Assembly (NCBI GenBank): GCA_029006345.1 | Contig: JAQXGK010000045.1 | Coordinates: forward strand, 1-43,149 | Length of the DNA: 43,149 nucleotides | Reading direction: 5' to 3' | DNA from: Bacillota bacterium | GTDB taxonomy: Bacteria; Bacillota; Clostridia; Oscillospirales; SIG627 | In this document: positions 36,465 to 43,149 of the stretch, piece after piece | How positions within the stretch are numbered: position 1 is the stretch's first letter | Layout of the letters: each line of letters starts with the position of its first letter | Notes under the pieces: generated by a model | What the model was told of the DNA's origin: nothing | Database searches by the model: none | Seen by the model: only the letters and a program-made list of their open reading frames with translations | Position numbers and translations under genes: made by a program

Positions 36465-38207
36465 ATGATAAAAAGGTTAATGAAATGTATACGCGAATAT
36501 AAGAGACAGACTATTCTGTCTCCGATATTTATTTCGCTGGAGGCGGTAATGGAGGTTATTATTCCGCTGCTTATGGCGAAGATAATTGACGTCGGCGTAA
36601 ACGGAAACAACGGCCAAGGAAATATTAAAAACATTCTGCTGTACGGCGGAATACTGGTGGTTTCCTGCGTGCTTTCGCTGTTGTTCGGAGCCCTCGCCGG
36701 TAAATACGCGCCCGAAGCGAGCGCCGGTTTTGCCAAGAATATCCGTCATGATATGTACTATAACATACAGAATTTTTCGTTTCGCAGTATCGATAAATTC
36801 TCGACCTCTAGTCTTGTGACGAGAATGACTACCGATACCACCAATGTGCAGAACTCTTTTCAGATGATAATCCGCATAGCGGTGCGATGCCCGTCGCTGT
36901 TGATTTTCTCGCTTGCGGCGGCATTCAGCATTAACGCGCGCCTCGCGCTTATATTTGTTGCCGTTGTGCCTTTTCTCGGAGTCGCGCTATTTCTGATAAT
37001 CAAGAAGGTGCATCCGATATTCAAGCGGGTTTTCAAGACTTATGACCGTCTCAATGGCGTAGTTCAGGAAAACCTTCACGGCATCAGGGTGGTCAAAAGC
37101 TTTGTTCGTGAGGACTTTGAGGATAAAAAGTTCGACGAGGTCAGCGAGAGCATCTACAAGGACTTCTCATTTGCCGAAAAGGTGCTTGCGTTCAACAACC
37201 CTTTGATGCAGACGGCTGTATATGTCACAATGCTGCTTATCGCATGGTTCGGAGCGCATCTGATAGTGAGCAGCACCATGACTACCGGAGAGCTTATGAG
37301 CCTTATAACATATACCATGCAGATACTCAGTAGTCTTATGATGATTTCCATGGTATTTGTTATGATTACCATGTCGCGCGCGTCGGCGGAGAGAATAGTC
37401 GAGGTGCTGGAGGAAAAGAGCGATATCGTTAGTCCCGAGAACGCGCTTACTACCGTAGATAACGGGGAAATCGTCTTTGATAATGTTAACTTCAGTTATT
37501 CGGGAAATCCCGAAAAGCTGTGTCTTTTGAATGTAAACCTGAAAATTCCGTCGGGTGCCACAGTCGGCATAATCGGCGGCACGGGAAGTTCAAAATCAAC
37601 CCTTGTTTCACTTGTTCCGAGACTGTATGACGTTACATCCGGCTCGGTTTCGGTCGGCGGCCACGATGTCAGAGAGTACGACCTTGAGGTGCTTCGTTCG
37701 AGCGTCGCCATGGTGCTTCAGAAGAATGTACTGTTCTCCGGAACCATCAAGGATAATATTCGCTGGGGCGATGAAAATGCCTCCGATGAGGACATCGAGC
37801 GTGTCTGCCGTCTCGCACAGGCGGACGGATTCATCCGCGAGTTCCCGGACGGCTATGACACGGTGATTGATCAGGGCGGAACAAATGTTTCCGGCGGTCA
37901 GAAGCAGAGACTCTGCATTGCCCGCGCTTTGCTTAAAAAGCCGAAGATACTCATTCTTGACGATTCTACAAGTGCAGTTGATACCGCGACCGATTCAAAG
38001 ATACGGAAAGCCTTCCGCCAAGAAATTCCGGACACCACAAAGCTGATTATTGCTCAGCGTATTTCCTCGGTTCAGGACGCGGACATGATAATTGTGCTTG
38101 ACAACGGCAAAATTGACGCAGTCGGCACCCATGAGGAACTTCTTCGGACAAATGACATTTACCGCGAGGTATATACTTCTCAGATGAAGGGCGGTGACGC
38201 AGAATGA
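36465..38207 (+). CDS. ABC exporter half-transporter, subunit 1 (degenerate Walker B)
   Basis: TMD plus NBD: GIIGGTGSSKSTLVSL (Walker A), VSGGQKQRLCIARALL (signature), ILILDDSTSAVD (Walker B with D in place of the catalytic E). Confidence 0.93.
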   Translation: MIKRLMKCIREYKRQTILSPIFISLEAVMEVIIPLLMAKIIDVGVNGNNGQGNIKNILLYGGILVVSCVLSLLFGALAGKYAPEASAGFAKNIRHDMYYNIQNFSFRSIDKFSTSSLVTRMTTDTTNVQNSFQMIIRIAVRCPSLLIFSLAAAFSINARLALIFVAVVPFLGVALFLIIKKVHPIFKRVFKTYDRLNGVVQENLHGIRVVKSFVREDFEDKKFDEVSESIYKDFSFAEKVLAFNNPLMQTAVYVTMLLIAWFGAHLIVSSTMTTGELMSLITYTMQILSSLMMISMVFVMITMSRASAERIVEVLEEKSDIVSPENALTTVDNGEIVFDNVNFSYSGNPEKLCLLNVNLKIPSGATVGIIGGTGSSKSTLVSLVPRLYDVTSGSVSVGGHDVREYDLEVLRSSVAMVLQKNVLFSGTIKDNIRWGDENASDEDIERVCRLAQADGFIREFPDGYDTVIDQGGTNVSGGQKQRLCIARALLKKPKILILDDSTSAVDTATDSKIRKAFRQEIPDTTKLIIAQRISSVQDADMIIVLDNGKIDAVGTHEELLRTNDIYREVYTSQMKGGDAE

Positions 38208-40105
38208 TGGGCGGACGAGGACCCCGCGGCGGTTCGCATACCGCGGGCGGAATGAAATTTGACAAGAAGACCTTCTGGCGGCTTTGCAGCTACTTCAAGG
38301 CGTATAAATTCAGGCTGTTTATCGTAGTGCTCTGTATTTTTGCCAGCGCCTTTGCAGGCGTCAGGGGATCGCTCTTTCTTAAGACGCTGATTGATGATCA
38401 TATATCACCGCTTATAGGAGATCCCAATCCCGTTTATACGGGACTTGCCGCGGCGATAGCGCTTATGGCGGTTATCTACCTTGTGGGCATTCTGTCAAAC
38501 TTTCTGTTCAACTGGCTTATGGTCACGGTTTCTCAGGGGATTCTGCGCGACATAAGGAACAGCATGTTCCACCACATGCAGAAGCTTCCAATCAGTTATT
38601 TTGACACTCACACCTTCGGCGATACCATGAGCCACTATACCAACGATACCGACACGCTCCGTCAGATGATTTCGCAGAGCATTCCGCAGACTCTTTCTTC
38701 GATAATTACCGTAGTGTCGGTATTTGTTGCAATGATAACCACCAGCGTCTATATGACCGCGCTTGTAATTGTGACTGTCCTGTTCATGGCCTTGATTACA
38801 GCTAAGTTCGGCTCTGTCAGCGCCAAGTACTTTGTCGGTCAACAGCGCTCCATCGGCAAAATGAACGGTTATGTCGAGGAAATGATAAACGGTCAGAAGG
38901 TAGTAAAGGTATTCTGCCACGAGGAGGAGGCCAAAAAGGGCTTTGATATCTGCAATGAGGAGCTTTGCGAAAACGGGACTAAGGCAAATGTCTATGCAAA
39001 TGTACTTATGCCGATAATGGGCAACCTCGGAAATCTGCAATACGCGCTTATCGCCATAGTCGGCGGCGCTCTTGCCATCGGCGGAGTAGGCGGCATTTCA
39101 GTCGGCATTATTGCTTCGTTCCTGCAGCTCAGTAAGAGCTTTACAATGCCGATAAATCAGGTGTCGCAGCAGATCAACTCGATTATAATGGCGCTTGCCG
39201 GTGCAAAGCGCATTTTCGAGCTACTCGACGAACAGCCGGAGACTGACGACGGTTATGTTACACTGGTGAATGCAAAGACCGTCAACGGCGAGCTCGCCGA
39301 AACCCCGGAGCACACCGGCACATGGGCATGGAAGCATCCGCACAGTGACGGCAGCGTCACTTATACTGAGCTTACCGGAGATGTGCAGCTCTTTAACGTG
39401 GATTTCGGATATGAACCGGATAAGCTTGTCTTGCACGATATTTCGCTGTATGCAAAGCCCGGTCAGAAGGTAGCATTTGTAGGCGCTACTGGCGCCGGAA
39501 AGACGACCATAACAAATCTTATCAACCGTTTTTACGATCTCGACGACGGCAAGATAAGATACGACAATATCAATATTAATAAGATAAAGAAGGACGACCT
39601 GCGCCGCTCGCTGGGAATAGTTTTGCAGGATGTAAATCTGTTTACCGGCACTGTAATGGATAACATTCGCTACGGTAAGCTCGACGCTACCGACGAGGAG
39701 TGCATTGCGGCGGCAAAGATAGCAAATGCCGACGGCTTTATATCGCGCCTTCCGCAGGGGTATGACACAATGCTTTCGGGCGACGGTTCCGGGCTCTCAC
39801 AGGGACAGCGGCAGTTGATTTCCATCGCGCGCGCGGCTGTTGCCGACCCTCCCGTCATGATTCTCGACGAGGCGACCTCGTCGATAGACACGCGCACCGA
39901 GGCGATTGTTCAGAAGGGTATGGACAACCTTATGAAGGGCAGAACGGTATTCGTCATAGCACACCGTCTGTCTACCGTCAGAAACTCGGATGTAATAATG
40001 GTGCTTGACGCCGGAAGAATTATAGAGCGCGGTACGCACGAGCAGCTTATCGCCGAACACGGCAAGTATTATCAGCTATATACGGGCGCCTTTGAGCTCG
40101 ATTAA
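38204..40105 (+). CDS. ABC exporter half-transporter, subunit 2
   Basis: FVGATGAGKTTITNLINRFY, GLSQGQRQLISIARAAV (atypical signature), VMILDEATSSIDTRTE (canonical Walker B). Start overlaps subunit 1 stop. Confidence 0.94.
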   Translation: MMGGRGPRGGSHTAGGMKFDKKTFWRLCSYFKAYKFRLFIVVLCIFASAFAGVRGSLFLKTLIDDHISPLIGDPNPVYTGLAAAIALMAVIYLVGILSNFLFNWLMVTVSQGILRDIRNSMFHHMQKLPISYFDTHTFGDTMSHYTNDTDTLRQMISQSIPQTLSSIITVVSVFVAMITTSVYMTALVIVTVLFMALITAKFGSVSAKYFVGQQRSIGKMNGYVEEMINGQKVVKVFCHEEEAKKGFDICNEELCENGTKANVYANVLMPIMGNLGNLQYALIAIVGGALAIGGVGGISVGIIASFLQLSKSFTMPINQVSQQINSIIMALAGAKRIFELLDEQPETDDGYVTLVNAKTVNGELAETPEHTGTWAWKHPHSDGSVTYTELTGDVQLFNVDFGYEPDKLVLHDISLYAKPGQKVAFVGATGAGKTTITNLINRFYDLDDGKIRYDNININKIKKDDLRRSLGIVLQDVNLFTGTVMDNIRYGKLDATDEECIAAAKIANADGFISRLPQGYDTMLSGDGSGLSQGQRQLISIARAAVADPPVMILDEATSSIDTRTEAIVQKGMDNLMKGRTVFVIAHRLSTVRNSDVIMVLDAGRIIERGTHEQLIAEHGKYYQLYTGAFELD

Positions 40106-40120
40106 CAAATCAGAACCGAA

Positions 40121-40154
40121 AACCGAGGCTTTTGCTGTTGCAAAAGCCTCGGTT
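40121..40154 (+). terminator. Rho-independent terminator after the ABC exporter
   Basis: AACCGAGGCTTTTGC-TGTT-GCAAAAGCCTCGGTT, 15-bp stem. Confidence 0.82.
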
Positions 40155-40202
40155 TCATGTTATTATTGTAGAGTTAATGAGATTTTGGAAGGAGAAAACA
40201 CC

Positions 40203-40472
40203 ATGCAGGCAGTAATAGCTGTAACAGGAAAGGACAGCGTCGGTATTATCGCCGATGTCAGCCTTGAATGCAAGAAGTACGAGGTCAATATCATCGATGT
40301 TTCGCAGACAGTGCTGAAGGATTATTTTGTAATGATAATGCTGGTTGATTTGTCGGCGCTCAAGGGCTCGTTTTCGGAGTTTGTGGATCATATGAACAAG
40401 CTCGGCGAGAGTAGGGGTCTTGTAATTCATACCATGCATGAGGATATATTCAATTCGATGCATAAGATTTGA
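40203..40472 (+). CDS. ACT domain protein (UPF0237 family)
   Basis: MQAVIAVTGKDSVGIIADVSLECKKYEVNIIDVSQTVLKDYFVMIMLVDL. Start set at RBS-preceded ATG 40203, not the track start at 40092, which crosses a terminator. Confidence 0.92.
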   Translation: MQAVIAVTGKDSVGIIADVSLECKKYEVNIIDVSQTVLKDYFVMIMLVDLSALKGSFSEFVDHMNKLGESRGLVIHTMHEDIFNSMHKI

Positions 40473-40480
40473 GGTAAAAG

Positions 40481-41845
40481 ATGATTAGTATTAACAAGGA
40501 CGAGATACTTGAAACCATCAATATGATAGATGACGAGCACCTCGACATAAGAACGATTACTATGGGCATTTCGCTGCTCGACTGCGCCGGCGGCGGTATA
40601 GATACGCTTTGCTCCAACATTTACGATAAGATAACAAAGAGCGCCGAAAACCTTGTCAAAACCGGAGAGGATATCGAGAAGAAGTACGGTATCCCGATTA
40701 TTCACAAGCGGGTCTCAGTCACGCCGATAGCTCTTGTCGGCGGAGATATTTCGTCCGGCGACTACATAAAGATTGCCAGGACGCTCGACCGTGCCGCAAA
40801 TGCGGTGGGCATAAACTTCATCGGCGGTTATTCCGCACTTGTTCAGAAGGGCTATCTCAACGGCACAAAGGCTTTTATCGAGAGTATTCCGGAGGCGCTG
40901 GCCGAGACCGAGCTTGTTTGCTCCAGCGTCAATGTCGCTACCACCAAGGCAGGTATCAATATGGACGCCGTCGCCGAAATGGGCCGCGTAATCAAACGCG
41001 CAGCGCAGCTTACGGCAGACCGCAATTCCATTGCCTGCGCAAAGCTTGTTGTTTTTGCAAATGTGCCGAACGATAACCCGTTTATGGCAGGCGCTTTTCA
41101 CGGAGTGGGAGAGCCCGACAGAGTTATTAATGTCGGCGTTTCCGGTCCGGGTGTCGTCGCCGCGGCAATCAGAAATGCCGGCGACTGCAATATCACCGAG
41201 CTTGCGGACGTCATCAAGAAGACGGCCTTCAAGATTACCCGTATGGGACAGCTTGTTGCAAAAGAAGCCTCCGAAAGATTATCCGTTCCGTTCGGAATAG
41301 TTGACCTGTCGCTCGCGCCTACACCGGCTGTCGGCGATTCTGTGGCATATGTGCTTGAAGAAATGGGTCTTGAGGTGTGCGGTGCGGCGGGTACTACCGC
41401 TTGTCTTGCTCTTCTCAACGACGCGGTCAAAAAGGGCGGCGTTATGGCTTCAAGCCACGTGGGCGGTCTCTCCGGCGCGTTCATTCCGGTTTCCGAGGAT
41501 GCGGGAATGATTTCCGCCGCCGAGAACGGCTCTCTTCTTATAGAAAAGCTCGAGGCTATGACGGCGGTTTGCTCGGTTGGCCTCGATATGATAGCGGTTC
41601 CCGGGGATACGACTGCCGAGGTCATAAGCGGCATTATAGCAGATGAGATTTCTATCGGCGTGGTCAATAATAAAACCACGGCTGTTCGTTTAATCCCTGC
41701 GGTCGGCAAAAAAGCGGGCGACAGCGTTGAATTCGGCGGACTGCTGGGGCAAGCCCCCGTTATGCGTGTGAATACCGCTTCTCCAAGGCGCTTCATATCG
41801 CGCGGAGGCAGAGTGCCGGCGCCGATTCACAGCCTGAAAAACTGA
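40481..41845 (+). CDS. UPF0210/DUF711 (PFL) family protein
   Basis: [34 protein letters not shown]...[14 protein letters not shown]...[40 protein letters not shown]. Confidence 0.93.
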   Translation: MISINKDEILETINMIDDEHLDIRTITMGISLLDCAGGGIDTLCSNIYDKITKSAENLVKTGEDIEKKYGIPIIHKRVSVTPIALVGGDISSGDYIKIARTLDRAANAVGINFIGGYSALVQKGYLNGTKAFIESIPEALAETELVCSSVNVATTKAGINMDAVAEMGRVIKRAAQLTADRNSIACAKLVVFANVPNDNPFMAGAFHGVGEPDRVINVGVSGPGVVAAAIRNAGDCNITELADVIKKTAFKITRMGQLVAKEASERLSVPFGIVDLSLAPTPAVGDSVAYVLEEMGLEVCGAAGTTACLALLNDAVKKGGVMASSHVGGLSGAFIPVSEDAGMISAAENGSLLIEKLEAMTAVCSVGLDMIAVPGDTTAEVISGIIADEISIGVVNNKTTAVRLIPAVGKKAGDSVEFGGLLGQAPVMRVNTASPRRFISRGGRVPAPIHSLKN

Positions 41846-42270
41846 TGAAGATGCTTGGGGTGGACTACGGCGATGTCCGCATGGGCTTTGCCGTGTGCGA
41901 TAAATTTGAAATGATGGCGAGCGGGCTTGAGACTGTCCGAGTGACGGGACTGCGGGACGCCGCCGCTAAAATTGCCGAAAAGGCGGCTTCGCAAAATGCG
42001 GAAAGAATAGTTATCGGCTTGCCCAAGCGAACCGACGGAAGCGAGGGCGACCGTGCGGAAAAGACGCGTGTCATGATAGGCTTTCTTTCCGAATTGACCG
42101 ATATCGATATCGATACTATCGACGAGCGTTTTTCTACCGTTCAGGCGCATAATATGCTCAGCGAGGCCGGAGTAAGATCAAGCAAGCGCAAAAAGGTTAT
42201 AGATACGCTGTCGGCGGAGCTGATACTGCAAAGCTATATCGACAGAAGAAAGAATATGAAAAATGATTAA
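41845..42270 (+). CDS. ruvX: Holliday junction resolvase-like protein RuvX/YqgF
   Basis: MLGVDYGDVRMGFAVCD, IVIGLPKRTDGSEGDRAEKTR, IDERFSTVQAHNML. Start overlaps the UPF0210 stop. Confidence 0.9.
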   Translation: MKMLGVDYGDVRMGFAVCDKFEMMASGLETVRVTGLRDAAAKIAEKAASQNAERIVIGLPKRTDGSEGDRAEKTRVMIGFLSELTDIDIDTIDERFSTVQAHNMLSEAGVRSSKRKKVIDTLSAELILQSYIDRRKNMKND

Positions 42271-42577
42271 AATCTCAACTGTTCACGGCGAAAACTGCGA
42301 CGCTCTCTACTGTCAGTCAGGCGAGACGCTTGTTAAAGTGCGTTTTCATTCTCAATATCCCGACGGCTTCTATGACAGCGTCGCAAACGCCGTTGAAATC
42401 ACGGTAGGCGCGGCGAACGATAATATCTGCGTTTACGGAATCGGAAACAAATTATTGCTCAGCCCGGATGATACCATGACCCTTCTTTCGGAGGCGGTTG
42501 ATCTCGTCTTGCGGGCCGAGCGTGAAGCAATAGAGGCTTCCGAAGCTCAGGCACTGAAAGCACTGAATGAGTTTTGA
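42263..42577 (+). CDS. Hypothetical protein (104 aa), co-directional with and overlapping ruvX
   Basis: Overlaps the ruvX stop by 8 nt. Globular-looking composition; no family recognised. Confidence 0.6.
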   Translation: MIKISTVHGENCDALYCQSGETLVKVRFHSQYPDGFYDSVANAVEITVGAANDNICVYGIGNKLLLSPDDTMTLLSEAVDLVLRAEREAIEASEAQALKALNEF

Positions 42578-42694
42578 CAGATAGTCTTATGGCGATTAAT
42601 ATCCGGAAAGCTATTACCGTAATATTATCGATATAGATAGAGATGTGCTTGTAGGTATAATTTTTGTAGAAATAGTTAAATCCCGATTTATCGA

Positions 42695-42725
42695 ACAGTT
42701 GCTTTAATAGGCAACTGTACTTTTT
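42695..42725 (+). terminator. Putative terminator after the ruvX operon
   Basis: ACAGTTGC-TTTAATAG-GCAACTGT followed by ACTTTTTAC. Confidence 0.6.
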
Positions 42726-42741
42726 ACTAATGGCCGACAAA

Positions 42742-42777
42742 TGGTTTTATATGATATCATTGATTTTAATAAAACCA
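42742..42777. repeat. Inverted repeat enclosing a palindrome
   Basis: TGGTTTTAT (42742-42750) / ATAAAACCA (42769-42777). The 10-bp palindrome ATGATATCAT sits at 42751-42760. Confidence 0.7.
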
Positions 42778-42794
42778 CCTTAAAAATTAAAAAA

Positions 42795-42852
42795 TGGACA
42801 TCCCGAACCGCTATGCAAAATGCAGGAAGCGATTGAAATAATGGGATGTCCA
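42795..42852. repeat. Long stem-loop / inverted repeat
   Basis: Perfect 10-bp arms TGGACATCCC (42795-42804) and GGGATGTCCA (42843-42852); internal CGCT/AGCG and TGCA-AAA-TGCA. Confidence 0.75.
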
Positions 42853-43149
42853 CTGACCCCACTATATCACAGGATAAGAGTGTTGTCAATAGTATTATAC
42901 GAAAAAATTCCGAAAATGATACAAAAAATTTCACGGCGATGCGTGAAAGCATAGAAAAGAGGATGAAGGCAAAGGGGCTTTAGGAAACGAACCTTACTAT
43001 ATGGGTGTAATGATTCAAAGAGACTCAAGGACGCAGAGACTTTATTTACACAATGTAGTAATAGAAAAAGAGATGCGGAATCTTTCACAAGCTGACCTAC
43101 ATACGACAGGGGCCCTTGAAAGCAAAACGCACCTCTATATGGCAAATAT
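42846..43149 (+). other. Candidate two-frame ORF (frameshifted or decayed), partial at the right edge
   Basis: Frame a: ATG 42846 to TAG 42981-42983 (45 aa, MSTDPTISQDKSVVNSIIRKNSENDTKNFTAMRESIEKRMKAKGL). The -1 frame continues GALGNEPYYMGVMIQRDSRTQRLYLHNVVIEKEMRNLSQADLHTTGALESKTHLYMAN to the window end. Confidence 0.35.

Noticed and set aside
40092-40202. Upstream extension of the ACT-domain ORF
   Set aside because: It crosses a 15-bp-stem terminator of the ABC operon; ATG 40203 has a proper RBS and ACT homology begins there.
42843-42860. GGGATGTCCACTGACCCC read as an IS3-type terminal repeat
   Set aside because: Only a vague resemblance to IS ends; no transposase and no matching second end in the window.
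1-43149. CRISPR arrays, tRNA or rRNA genes
   Set aside because: No regularly spaced direct repeats and no recognisable tRNA or rRNA signatures were seen by eye. tRNAscan-SE and a CRISPR finder would settle this.

Overview
The window looks like chromosomal DNA from a spore-forming Firmicute (Clostridia-like). This rests on sigK with a pro-sequence, a SPOCS/DUF3794-LysM protein, a YlbF-family protein, and the rplS-lepB-rbgA-rnhB-yraN order. It is mostly housekeeping genes in tight operons. I saw no rRNA, tRNA, CRISPR array or intact transposase. Left edge (- strand): a WbpP/TviC-like UDP-sugar 4-epimerase followed by a long ORF that runs off the window and fuses a nucleotidyltransferase to a galactokinase-family GHMP kinase; this ORF is missing from the supplied track. 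Then come an unusual PRTase, a TtcA-like ATPase, rplM-rpsI, a flippase/GNAT/ATP-grasp operon, the SPOCS-LysM protein and sigK, the rplS-lepB-rbgA-rnhB-yraN-thrC block, and several single genes. A long minus-strand operon follows: miaB-ylbF-mutS-mutL-flavin reductase-tandem acyl-CoA dehydratase activase-dehydratase-like protein-MBL protein. The window continues with gltX-glnS, yajC, a MarR-controlled heterodimeric ABC exporter, the ACT/UPF0210 pair, ruvX and an unknown gene. The right edge is AT-rich and rich in inverted repeats, with a possible -1 frameshift ORF running off the window. The best candidates for follow-up are: (1) the two-gene activase/dehydratase-like system, with two ATPase domains and two dehydratase-like halves; (2) the NTase-GHMP kinase fusion beside a UDP-HexNAc epimerase; (3) the flippase-GNAT-ATP-grasp operon; (4) a palindrome inside a strong promoter upstream of rplS; (5) the right-edge frameshift/hairpin region. 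Family names are recognised from motifs and memory; no database search was run.
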